DNA of 64,000 bases, from NCBI RefSeq assembly GCF_037975245.1, contig NC_092570.1:12127001-12191000 (forward strand), given 5' to 3'. Position numbers and translations under genes: made by a program. Under the pieces are notes generated by a model, which was not told the DNA's origin, searched no databases, and worked only from the letters and a program-made list of their open reading frames with translations. Below, piece after piece: positions 10,723 to 24,534 of the stretch (the first letter of the stretch is position 1; each line of letters starts with the position of its first letter). The DNA is from Apostichopus japonicus (taxonomy: Eukaryota > Echinodermata > Holothuroidea > Aspidochirotida > Stichopodidae).

Positions 10723-12576
10723 CAGTGGCGTCACTAAAGTTGACGACTGGAGGGGGTGCTCGCATGTTTGCCAAACAAAATCTGTTTGTCCAGACAAAAG
10801 CTTTCGAACTCCAAATAATGACAACTCCTAGCTCAATTAAGCGTCGTAGACGCAGCACTGTGATCAATCACGTGATCCATTTTTTCATACACGATCCGTG
10901 GACATTGCAAAATTGCGAGGTACAACTTTAACCTCTCAAGATCATACGCAACAATTTCCAGATAAAACGTCAACATTTTGAGGCAAAACGTCAAAATTAC
11001 GACATAAACGTAGCCATCTATATATGGTAAATGTTACAAATTTGAGATGTCGAAATTTTTAGATAAAACTGCAAAACTGTTCGATATAAACACAGTCTTA
11101 AAGTTTCGGAATAAATTGCATTGCGAGATATAACGTGACTATTTTAAGATACAACGTGACCTTATTCTGAGGTAAACGTCGTTACATATTCAAAACAGAA
11201 TGTTAATTTTTTAAATTTTGACATAAAATGTCGGAAACTTGTAAAACGTCAAATGTTAACATAAGACCTCACAATTTCGCAATAAAATAGAAACATTTTC
11301 AGAAGACAACGTAGATCAAACGACAACATTTCATGGAAAACCTTTGGAAAATATTTGACATTAAACGTAGCATTTTCAAGATGCCAAATTTTCGAGATGC
11401 CACATTATCGAGATGCCACATTTTCGAGGTTACATATTTCCTCATGAAATTTAGAAATTTGTAGATAAAATGTCGATTTCAGATAAACCATGGAAATTTC
11501 GAAGTGGTCAACGTAGCATCTACATCAATGAAATTGCTCTGTGGAACGGCCCACGGACCGGTGTAGCAGTATTTTTTTTTTTTCGGTCGGATCATATCTT
11601 TGGAGGAAGTAATGTCCGGCCGAATTAAATAACCTTGGAAATTTGGTCCGCATTGATACCACAGGATAGATGGTGCACCGGTCTGCCGTTCGAAAATGTC
11701 AATGCCTGTTTCAAATAAGGCGATTTCGACTATATGAAAACTTTGTTTTAGTGTGAATACCGTAAGTGAATCAACAAGAAGTGAAGGTGTTATATCTAAT
11801 AATATTTGAGGTTTGTAACTACATGTCATTACCAGCTGCAGTTTCGTTTGTAACCTAGCCTGGGAAGAAAGGGAGTAGCACTTTCAAAGCAATTATTGAT
11901 TTAATATGCATATCTAACAAAATGTATAGTCTTTTCAGTTGCGGAGTCTACTGTTTTGAAAAGTTTTATTCGAAAAATATAACACAACTTGATACGCAAT
12001 AAAATGCGTTTAGCAAAATTACGTGATCGCTACAAAACATAACACATCCTGTATTTAATAACTTGTACCTCTTGATATCATATTACTGGACGGAATAACT
12101 GACCGGCCGGATATAATTCTGGTTAACACTTTCCGGCTCGACAAATTTCTCTGTACATAGTGTCCGGTCGGGATATTATCTACAGGGAGGACAATATTTA
12201 CTGTAACACCGGTTCTTTCTATACGCCCCTGCTTAATTCTTATGGTTACAATGAAAACGGATGTTCTGGAAAATAACATATGTATAGGCTTGAGATTAAC
12301 CGACTGAGGATAAAATTGAAATTGTTTCCGTAATCATTTCACCAATTCCATCTCTTTAAACTGATCGTGAATCATCTACCCGACAACCTGGATGGACCAT
12401 CGCCCTCAGGCTGCTGGGGAAATTGTTCACGTTCTCGATAACTATTTTTCCGTCATGAATTTTGTGACAATCCGGTTTGCTATAGACAAAAGCTGCTCCG
12501 ACCCCGACAGCAAATCGTTTTTTCTACCACCACCCCACCTTTTCGACACAATCACCCTGAAGTGACGCCTTGGCTG
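10723..12576. mobile_element. Candidate degraded hAT-like element with internal degenerate repeats
   Basis: The left end reads CAGTGGCGTCACTAAAG. The right end, reverse complemented, reads CAGCCAAGGCGTCACTTC, a weak match. The flanks TAGGCATG (left) and TAGGCCTA (right) share five of eight bases in register. The interior (about 10905-11450) is a degenerate array of 'aaaacgtcaacatttt / gagataaaacgt' motifs, including a clear ~19-bp repeat 'cgagatgccacatttt' near 11375-11430. A 116-residue - strand frame at 11479-11829 has no recognised domain. The ends are uncertain. Confidence 0.35.
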
Positions 12577-14513
12577 TAGGCCTACATGCATAGTGAGATT
12601 GAATGATAACTTATCATTGAATACATCAGCAACAGTAAATGAGTGTACATTTCCAATTTACCGTGTAACTGTATATTGTTATGCAAATAAGTCTGATTTT
12701 TATTCAGACGTTCCACTGATAAGCTGGATTCATAACATTAATTCACATGTTAAGCCCCATTAAGTATAGTGGCATTAACGTGAGTAATAGGCCTCTTCAC
12801 CCATCTCTACCTGACTCCAATCTAATCAATCTCGATCCAATTTATCCTACTCAAGCTCCAACCGCTCCCATCCCATTAAATACCACTTATGGATATCCGT
12901 CTATAAGTGGCTATAACTCTGTAGATATTGTCCGTATTCTCAGTCACATGGAGTTGGGGCAATGAACCCCATTCCATAGTCCTTTCGTTTACAAGTTGAC
13001 CGAGATGAGATTTCACGATTCACGTTCCAACTGGGCCGCATGTTACGTGTAATTTATAAAACCACTTGGAAAGTTTTGTCAGAATGTTGGGTGATTACTT
13101 GTTTTTCCTGTTGTTGTTTCCCCGTAATCTGAGAGTTTATTACCTCTACTAGTGAAACTCAGAATAAGTAACAAGCTATGGTAATGGGTGGCTTCCTGGT
13201 AACCACTTGTATTTCTGATTGGATGATGATAAAGAAGACGATCATATTTATCATTCAATTTTCTTGATCCATCAAATGAAGTGTACCCGAGAAATTAATC
13301 ATTTCACCGATCGACCTTAACTTGCTGTAAGCAACATGCATAGGCCGCGGTTAAATGTTGGGTCTCCTCAACCTTAAAATCATGCATCCTAGGAGTTACA
13401 GAAAGCTGCGCTGGAATTGAAGTTACGTTTTCAAAATTGTTCACTTATAATTTGCTGGTTTGTTGATTGTTAGAGGCAAATGATTTGACGCAAGGGTGCA
13501 TGCAACTATTACACGTGGAAACATCGACGTGACTTGGTGTGTTCTTCGTAACTTCCTGTTTGTTGATCGCACGCTAGTTGTCTGATCTCCCGCGGAGGAT
13601 CCAATGTGAAATTAAATGATAAAGTGGAGGGAAATATTTGTGGTTTTTTTTGTAATGAACTCTTAAGAGCGGAGGATTAAGTGTGAAAGCACCCCAAAAA
13701 CTAAATGGATCTGCAGACGATGAATAAATGTTTACATTTCACATCAATTCATCTGAAAGTGAATGATCACTTAATACTCAGACATTAACGACTGATTGCA
13801 GGATTATTTGAATAACGGTAGGCACATAACTCCCTCGTTACCGATGGCAGCGCCGGATCATAATTACCCTGTATATCGGTACCAGTCATGTCATGCTGCT
13901 AGCTCAAAAACAGTATATGTTTGTCATTCATACATTCCGAGCCAAAACAAAACTGGAATTGATCGAACCGAGACACGGTTATATATAGATTTTCGATTAA
14001 ATGAACATAAAGTAGTGAATAATTAAAGTTCCTGCTCATTCTAAACAAATGCCATTTAGTCTATTTTTCTTAGATTTAAACAGCTAAAAGTGTTCTGAGC
14101 TATTGGCAGAAATATTAAAATTTATTGAATAATTCAAAATAAACAAAGCTTCAAATTTTCGTCGGCATACCGTCAATTAATTTTTATTTTCTGCTTGAGG
14201 TTATTATCTTCAGTGAATCGCGAAGTAACTTTCTGGAGATGTCAATGTAAACGTATGAAACAACCCAAGAAGCTTTCAAATGCTTCCGATATCTATAATG
14301 ATTAATCATTTTATCGCTTGTCTCCGTTATGACATAATTAATCCCAGCTTTATATTGTTCTCACAAGGAAGAATTAATCACTGCCTCATGAAAATAAATT
14401 ACTAATATTAATAACTAAAGTAAACCAAAATTATCTATACCTTTTCTGCTACATTGCAAAGTTAGGAACACACGTGTATACACAATTTGCAAAGGTTATT
14501 ACGTATTCCAAGA
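12577..14513. other. Intergenic sequence; two unrecognised short frames
   Basis: Two + strand frames are slightly less repetitive than most: 12747-12965 (72 aa, Pro/Asn/Ser-rich) and 13796-14026 (76 aa, preceded by 'ctgattgcag'). I recognise neither, and neither has a matching partner exon. Chance frames are the likeliest explanation. Confidence 0.4.
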
Positions 14514-14834
14514 GTACGGAAGCTTAAAAGTGCCATCAACATAAGAAAAACTTTGCCCAATAAGTTGACATTTTTCAGTAAATTGTTTAGATAACAAGAT
14601 AATATCTTATCAAAAACCAGAAAAATGATGGATTCCTCAGTTGATTTAACTGAGCAATTGAATAATTTTCTGCAAAATGTTTAATTGACAACTTATCATA
14701 TCTCGTCAACTCAACACTTTTCTGCAAAATGTTCAATTGTTCACTTCATTCCAACTGAGCAATTGAACTATTTTCTGCAAGTTGTTTAATTGACAACTTA
14801 TCGCATCTCGTTTGATAAGATATTATCTTGTTAT

Positions 14835-16198
14835 CAAGGGCGGCGGAACCGGTGGGCACAGGGGGCACGTGCCCCCACTTTTCCTCAGGTTAAAATTGTG
14901 CCCTTTTTCTACATAAAAATTGTACTCTTGATCACCTTATGGTCAGCGATATTTCAGTAAGAGATCTAATCCTAATTTAGAACTATCAGGGGCGTAGCCA
15001 GTATGTAGCACTGTAGGCCCGGGCCTACACTGTTTTTGGCCAAGTTATCTTTTTTTTAAAACACCCATAATTCAAATCCATAAGCTTGCTGGACGAGTTT
15101 AAGAGTCTAGACAGGAAAAACTATTGAAATGAACGTAGCAAGAATATGGCTAAATTAGGTGACCTATTCTTCTGTCATCTAGGCTGTCACTTCTATCGCG
15201 TGCCGTTTCATTCAACACTCTACCCGCCGAAAAAGAATAGGATCCGATCTTGTCAGTTTTTTAACATCTAGTTAAGAACCCGTTTACGCAGATAAAATTT
15301 CAGTTGAGAAACATTCCTCAGTCAAATAAGCCTATCGTTGATTAACAGACTTTATATGTATAGAGCTGCAGCACTTTGTTGCCTGTTGTTGTCACGATCG
15401 GCGTTCCAAGTTTCGATAAACATTTACTAGCTACAGTTGTACCAAGACGAATACTGGCTATAGTTGTATCAAAGACATTTCTGGCCTATCTTTGTATCTA
15501 CAAGTATCAGAAGTTGAAAAGTAAGACTACTCTGTACATGTATACCTTTATAATTTTAAATACATTATGTAGTATTGAATTACGTACTATTTTAACTCGT
15601 TTGTTTTTTGGGGTTTAAAAGTGATATTGAATGAGGTGTCTCAAGTTAGCAAGAGGCCAGGGAACCAGAATGAACACTCGGGAAGGGCCGTTTCCGGCCA
15701 TTTGGGGGGTTTGTAAAACCAAAAAAATTTCTTGTACGCTCCGCGCCAACTGATGGTGGCGCTCCGCTCAGATAGTCGTGCCTACAACTTTGCAAATCCT
15801 GGCTACGCCCCTGACTATTAATAAATTTCTGTGGGTCAAACTCAAAGCTATTAAATTTGTTAAGCTCTTAACAAGAAATAAACTCTAATTCGGCAGATTC
15901 CTCCTTTAGCAATTATCATGATTTCACCTCATTTTGTCTCGAAAGAAAACTTGTTCTTTGTTTCCCAATTTGCACATTGGATATTGCAGTGCTAGTATGC
16001 ATTTTTTTTCCTTGAAAGGGAGGGGGGGGGGGGGCGTTGATGGAGTGATGTGTATACGCAAATAAGATAGGCCTAATACTATAAAGTTATAAAGGGTACT
16101 AAATATCAGGCTGCATCAGTCCAATCGAATTTTGCAAAGTGCCCTTTGACGTCGGTGCCCCCCCCCCCCCCAGATTAAAAGTGCTTCCGCCGCCCTTG
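14835..16198. mobile_element. hAT element inserted in the outer MITE
   Basis: Termini CAAGGGCGGCGGAA and (reverse complement) CAAGGGCGGCGGAAGC bound 1364 bp. The insertion is flanked by perfect 8-bp direct repeats CTTGTTAT (14827-14834 and 16199-16206), the hAT signature. The left end is G-rich ('gtgggcacagggggcacg') and the right end carries a C homopolymer. No transposase is present. It is itself interrupted at 14987-15813. Confidence 0.85.
14987..15813. mobile_element. Innermost nested element with 5-bp target duplication
   Basis: Termini CAGGGGCGTAGCCAG and (reverse complement) CAGGGGCGTAGCCAGGATT. Flanking ACTAT occurs at 14982-14986 and 15814-15818. It contains the GC-rich internal block shared by elements 22329-24534 and 28199-29114: gtacgctccgcgcc, aactgatggtggcgctccgc, tcagatagt (about 15735-15777), here in reverse orientation. 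A + strand frame at 15376-15618 (80 aa) is unrecognised. Confidence 0.78.
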
Positions 16199-16283
16199 CT
16201 TGTTATCTAAACAATTTACTGAAAAATGTTGACTTATTGGGGCAAAGTTTTCTTAGGTTGATGGCACTTTTAAGCTTCCGTAC

Positions 16284-18689
<2,406 letters not shown>

Positions 18690-19545
18690 ATCTGTGACGC
18701 TCAATTTTGTAAACACTGTAACTCTAAAGTAGATATTGTCTGAAGTTCATACTTAATATGTAGATCCTCTTTGGTGAATACAAGACCGCTTTGAAATTGG
18801 TGGAGTTCAAGGTCATCTGAGGTTAACAGAGATCAAAGTTGTAAAGTCTATTAACATATGTAATAATCGGCATGGATGGCAATTATTTTACGACGTTAAG
18901 CAGCCACATATTCATGTTGTATAGATCAGTTGGCTTGTAACTTACAAGCTCAATTGTCTTCTTATTTTCAAGTTAGAATACCATTTCAGATAGGAAAACC
19001 GTATACTTCTCGTGAATGAAAACCCAATTTTATTTGGCCGGCAATAGATCGAACCAAAGACCTCCCCATTGCAAGGTTTCATTGCTTGTAATCCCATTTG
19101 TTACGATCACTCAAAAAGCGCAGGTTGGTTGAAATTTATACTTGTACTAATTCCCATCGAGGTTGGTGGAGTTCAAAGTTCATATAGGTCAGCATAGATC
19201 ACAGTCTGCAAACCTTGTAAGGAAGATAACTGCACAAGTGTAGTTTTTTTGGACTCCATGCGTGGCATATAGAAGCTCTTCGTGAGAACAAGATCCCTAT
19301 TGCAAATGGTGGAGGTGAAAGGTCATCTGAGGTCAACAGAGAAAAAATCTATTAAAAACGATCATCACAAAAGCAACGTTTACATGCACGTCATATTTGA
19401 CATGTAAATTCACTTTATAGAGTACATGAACTATATAATTTGGTTTCTTCAGTTTGCGGAAATCAAAAAGGGCATTTGAGTGCAACAGAGAGTAAACTCT
19501 GGAAACCTCAAACCCAAAATGTAAATATCTTCACACTTGTACATT
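18690..19545. repeat. Degenerate ~140-bp repeat units with AGGTCA direct repeats
   Basis: Units share 'ggtggagttcaaggtcatct' (about 18798), a diverged copy at 19161, and 'ggtggaggtgaaaggtcatc' near 19308. Each is preceded by a '...tatagaagctctt.gtgaa' type segment. AGGTCA-TCTG-AGGTCA at 19320-19335 and AGGTCA-TCTG-AGGTTA at 18810-18825 are four-base-spaced direct repeats. The block ends at a G homopolymer near 19547-19561. It is related in style to 3696-4090 and 5945-8224. Confidence 0.55.
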
Positions 19546-20009
19546 AGGGGGGGGGGGGGGGATATTGTGCAGTCTTACTGTTCAATGTATACAAAGTGCA
19601 AGAAATCACTGTTTAATAAATCCAAGAGAAATGGAAATGCTTCAGAAGGAATTGTACGTTTAGACTACGGATAGTTTCTGTTGGTTTTGTACAACAAACA
19701 AAAAGATGATTGCAAATTTAGATACGTTAAACAAGATTCACTATGAGATTTCTTACGATGCCTAGGGAAACAACTACGTTTTGCGAGAGGGTGGGGCAAT
19801 GCGAGGGGGGTGAGGTAGTGCGAAAGGTTTCCCATCAATATGTGTTCGATAATTTCGTACTTTTGGGGTTCATATAAATGCTTAGCACATCCTTTGACTG
19901 TAGTTCATTTCATGTCGGGTTTGAAACCATGCAGGCTCATTTGTGATTCCTGTCAGCTACGGAATGCTATCGAATATTAACGATGAATTGAGGGATGAAG
20001 AGGAAGAGC

Positions 20010-20210
20010 AACCCCCATCTGCTATCCCCATCCCTCATCCCCACCCCCATCCTCTATCCCCATCCCTCATCCCCACCCCCATCCTCTATCCCCATCCCTC
20101 ATCCCACCCCATCCTCTATCCCCATCCCACATCCCCACCCCATCTGCTATCCCCATTCCTCATCCCCACCCCATCTGCTATCCTCATCCCGACCCCCATC
20201 CCCTGCATTG
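20010..20210. repeat. C-rich ~31-bp tandem array
   Basis: 'atc(c/t)(t/g)ctatcc' recurs at 20017, 20049, 20081, 20111, 20142 and 20173: six units of 30-32 bp. The + strand is C/A/T with almost no G, so the - strand is a series of GGGG and GGG runs. The Pro/His/Ile-rich frames over it are compositional artefacts. Confidence 0.88.
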
Positions 20211-20215
20211 GTACC

Positions 20216-22328
20216 CATTGGAGGAATGACTTATTCAAGTATGTAACATAATAGGCGGCATAATGTACAATATTCGGAGCCACAGTTTGAAATAAATCTC
20301 TGTATCATGAGGCTTTCTGATGATATGTGGGTCACCGTACGGTCTACAATAGTTGTTAGACGAAACCTACATGGTAAATATGTTCAGCTGTCATTATAAC
20401 ATATACTTTAAGACTCAAAACTAGGAAAATAAATCTATGGAAACATCGAAGCTGCCAGTTGGATTATCTCTGGTAATTCTTTGAATTCTTCGGGTAGGGC
20501 GAACGGGAATTAAATTGACATCATTAACACGCAAACTGCAGGTTGATTGGTTCTTTGGCATACTTGTCAAAACATGACGCTATAGATATCCTTAAATAAG
20601 CCCGCAACTATTTTGCTGATATTCTTCTCAGAAGAGAACTTTGAAAGTATATGCAACTATATAACAGGGCCACTCATCTCTGGATGCATGTAGTATTATA
20701 ATATTAGTTTAGTTTACATTAGTGATCCCCAGGGGTTAGAATGCCATACATTTAAGGCAGCCTTTTGAGTTGAATTTAATAAATCTTATGATCTAATATC
20801 CCATACACAACAACTGCCTAAATAGCATGTTAGCCTATATGGATATATTTCCTTACTCTTACCAACGCCCATGTTGAGCTAGAACATTGATTGATTTATT
20901 GCCAGTAGTTGCAATTCCCGGCTTAGTGTGTGAACTAGACTGATTTAGGGATGATTGGTGTTAATGAATTACTGTTTATTATATCTTAATCCATATTACC
21001 ACTTTCTCTTAAGATAAATCAAAACAGAAATAATCTGCCTTTTGAACACTGTAAAAGAAATTATAAATATGAATATATTGTCAACGATATGAAAAGTATA
21101 TGAGTATGCAGTAAGACACAAAAAAAAAACACAGGAAAATAGTTAGTCATGTTTTGTGACCAATTGAAGCGATGCATTGTACCATATAGCCTATACATGC
21201 AGTTGTCATACATTATCTACCCGGTTGACTCGAAGACTCACTCCTTTACGATCAAATTCATGCTCTCCGGTTATAGGGAAAGAAACGTCTGATGCCGGTA
21301 ATCTGACCTAGTTCCGAATGAGGTGTAACAGAAGTGTTAGACACCACCATCGACTCCAGAAAATACACACACAGCTTACTATACCGTCGGTAAGTAGACA
21401 CTAGTGTACAGTCAATACATGCAGCTACGGTCAATACCCACAACACAGTGTACATAGCAGCGATGGAAATCTAAGGTCCAGATAAAAGATAAAAAAGAAT
21501 CACGTTTCATTAACATCTGCATTTTGTAGCGACAAGAAAAAACTTCACTTGCAAGCAACGGAAAGTTAACCCTTTTCAGAGGGCGGCACGCGGTTTGGGG
21601 CGAGTTTTCGATGCCTTTCACTCAGTCGTGCAGATACGATAGCTGTTAACAATGGCCGATCCTCAGGAGGATATCGTGTTTGTTTTCAATATTCGTAATG
21701 AATTGACAAACATTCTACGCAGAGCTGTTGCATGACATACCTGCATTTACCACCAATATCGGTCAGCGACTTGCCTCAGTATAGTAATGGGCTCGCATGT
21801 GTTCATACCACTCCAGTTGAGAAACATGAAATATATAGTAAACTGATTGCGATTCGTGGTTTAGTCTACCCTCATGCTACACATATCGCGTAATATATGG
21901 CGCTATCATAACCCTTGTATGCAAGCTTGGGTTTAGATTACTTCCCTCAGATACGGTTCCTTTTCTTTCTACAGTATCATTCCCTCTTCTTATTTGGTAC
22001 GTTCAATTAGCGCGCACTTTCCTGATATTAATTGTCTGTTGTAAACTGATAGAATGAAAGTATAGTTTTATGATTAAACCTCCAGTTGAACCTTTAGTTT
22101 CATATTCACTCCTTACCTTAAAAAAAAAGGATTCATTTGACGTCAGAGAAATTACCCTGAATACTTTCAATGGAATAGTGTAAGAATGATATGGTTACAT
22201 TTCTTATTCCCGGTGCAGAACGATCACAGTTGCGTCGGACATGTGTTATATACAGTATGCGTTGTGCACGTGTCATCTTATTTCCATTCCCTTCATACAC
22301 AGCCTAAACAAAATCTTTTCTCGATATA
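20216..22328. other. Intergenic sequence, nothing recognised
   Basis: A+T-rich unique-looking sequence. Two overlapping - strand frames (65 and 69 aa at 21258-21621) have no recognisable domain or splice context. Confidence 0.5.
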
Positions 22329-24534
22329 CAGGCGCGTATCCAGGATTTTCAAACCCGGGGGGCGCGAATTACTATCTAAGCGGAGCGCCACCATCAGTTG
22401 GCGCGCAGCGTACAAGAAAATTTCTTGTTTTGAAACCCCCCCAGATCACCGGAAACGGCACTTCTCGGGCTTGAAATGACCAACCAGATGTACACTTTTT
22501 GCCTGAGAACCAGGTATTTCCTAATAGTTTTTTTTTCCATCCATAACCTTTTTGAAGATTGTCAACCCGGCACACATCATGTTCGACCTGATGGCATCTC
22601 CTGTGGGTCTTTGCTTTTGTAGGTGATTCTACGTCGCGGCCCACAATACCCGTCAGCCCCACTTTTCAAGGTTTTAAGCCCCATATTTGTTCAGAATTTG
22701 AAAATTCACATTTCTCGTGAATAAACTCACTTGAAAACATACCCATAATGTTGTACAAAATTTCATCTATGGACAACCAATATAGAAAAACTTCCTTCAA
22801 CCCCTAACAGACCGGTCAAAATTGCACGAGTAGAGGGAAGTGTGATGCAGAATGTTGGTCATAAATTTTCTAAAATTCAGACACAGTTAATTTATTGGTG
22901 TACAAACATTAAAACTTCTTATAACGGCTATTATAAAACTTGTTTGAAGGAAATGAAAAAATAGGAGATATTTCCTTCAACCGAACACTACACACATAGG
23001 CGTGGGAGGCGCGGCGGCAGTGGCGGAGCTAGGGGTATTGGTCAGGAGTGGCGAGAATGGTCTGTAGGAGCGCTTTCGACACTATCTAAGCGGAGCGCCA
23101 CCACTGGTTGGCGCGTAGCGTACAGAAAATTTTTGAATAAAGATACTCCCTAGATCGCCGGAAATGAGCCTTTCCGGGCCTGGCTAATTTGCAGATAAAC
23201 GAAGAATAAGGTGTCATCGCCAAATTACACCAACAAAATGTGAGAAATGTCAATAAGTAGATGAGAGCGCAATAAAAAAGTTAATAATCTAGAATAAGTA
23301 AAAAGTGGTTAAGAGCTGAAAAAGGCGCCAGCAGTCCATTTGAGTCCGTCAGGGGGGCATCCACCCCCCCCCGACCGTATGGACGCTCCGCCACTCTGCG
23401 GCGGGGGTGCAGCCCCTAATTCGCCATTACTAATGTAAAAGAGAGTTTTGACATAATTGGACCTCCATGCTTTTTATACATCTACATGAGACATGTCGTT
23501 GTTTACATTAGCATCCCGCGAAATACTGCGCAATTTGAACGGACCGTACGGTACATGATGGCATGCGATGTAATAACCGATGCTTGCTTATATGATATTG
23601 ACATGAAGACGTTGAACGCGCGCGAAGCGCGAAAATTTTTGGTTATTTTTTCAGGCAAGTCGGACAGTTTTGAGGCTTTTCATCCTGGAACGCCATTTTC
23701 ATGCTCACTGATATGATGTGATATCTGCTGTTTGCGTTACAAATTCGAACAGGCGCGTAGCGAGGAATTTGCCAAGGGAGGGGCGAAGTCTGTAGGCAAA
23801 TTATCTAAGCGTAGCGCCACCATAGGTTGGCGCGAAGCGTACTAGAAAATTTTGGCCGAAAATGCCTCCCAGATCGCTGGAAATGGCACTACCCAGGACC
23901 ATTTGTTAGCGCGAAGCGTACAAGCAAATTTTGGCCGAAAATGTCTCCCAGATCGCTGGAAATGACACTTCCCAGGCCTTGCAAGTTGCCTCTAAGCACT
24001 TTCTATTTTGAAATTACTTTGCGATATCATTTAAAAAAATGCTGAATGGGGGGGGGGGGGCGGGCGGTCGCCCCCATCCCAAAATGCGTCATGTTCCCCG
24101 ACGACACGGTCGAGTTCGAGACCAGCCACAGTTGGTTTCATAGCACAATTCTACACACGCGTTATGATAGACCATATATAGTACATATATAGATCATTAG
24201 TGAGAGAGGAAAATGGAAACGTCAAAAAATGGAGTTGTCGGTGTAAGGGGTAGGGTGAGTCACACTTTTACGAAATCATTGATCCGTCACTGGCTACCCT
24301 TCAGCGCTGTAATGATGTCACTGTTCCTCTTTCTCTCCCCGGTGTCTTCGCGTTTTTCTTTTACTCCCTCCTTTTCTCCTTTTTCTCTCTTTCTTCTTTT
24401 TCTTTTCCCTTCCTTCCTCTCCTCCTCCTCTTTTTTCCCCTCTTTTTTCCTTTTTTCTTCTCTTTTTTTTCTCTCCTCTTTTTCTTACCCGGGGGGCGCG
24501 CGCCCCCAACGCCCCCCCCCTGGATACGCACCTG
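22329..24534. mobile_element. Composite DNA element of the GC-hairpin family
   Basis: Outer termini CAGGCGCGTATCCAGG and (reverse complement) CAGGTGCGTATCCAGG enclose 2206 bp. Flanking ATATA occurs at 22324-22328 and 24535-24539. The internal block 'ctaagcggagcgccacca' followed by 'ttggcgcgcagcgtac' occurs near 22374, again near 23084 and near 23805. The last copy is followed by an ~87-bp tandem duplication ('gcgcgaagcgtac ... cccagatcgctgg' at 23830-23880 and 23910-23960). A second left end (caggcgcgtagcgagg, 23750) and a CAGTGGCGGAGC / GCTCCGCCACT pair (23024-23393) suggest other elements inserted inside. The right part has a pyrimidine tract (24340-24490) and a G/C-rich end. Confidence 0.65.

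Larger units (their letters stand above)
14514..16283. mobile_element. Outer MITE with 85-bp inverted repeats, split by nested elements
   Basis: Terminal repeats at 14514-14598 and 16199-16283 are inverted copies differing by only a few bases and single-base indels; both start gtacggaagcttaaaagtgc. Between them lie a second inverted pair (aagataatatctta near 14597 and taagatattatctt near 14816) and two ~110-bp degenerate internal copies containing 'actgagcaattgaa'. Removing the inserted element 14835-16198 and one copy of its 8-bp duplication leaves about 400 bp. The element is non-coding. Its own target duplication is unclear; TA within GTAC is possible. Confidence 0.8.

Noticed and set aside
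11479-11829. 116-aa - strand frame as a possible transposase fragment
   Set aside because: No catalytic motif or BED/hAT dimerisation-like segment recognisable; left uncalled.
19030-19110. tRNA-derived SINE box B (ggttcgatc on the - strand)
   Set aside because: A single B-box-like string; no matching A box at proper distance and no cloverleaf could be drawn.
19943-20251. Pro/His/Ile-rich 102-aa protein
   Set aside because: Low-complexity translation of the C-rich 31-bp array; overlapping frame gives a similar artefact.
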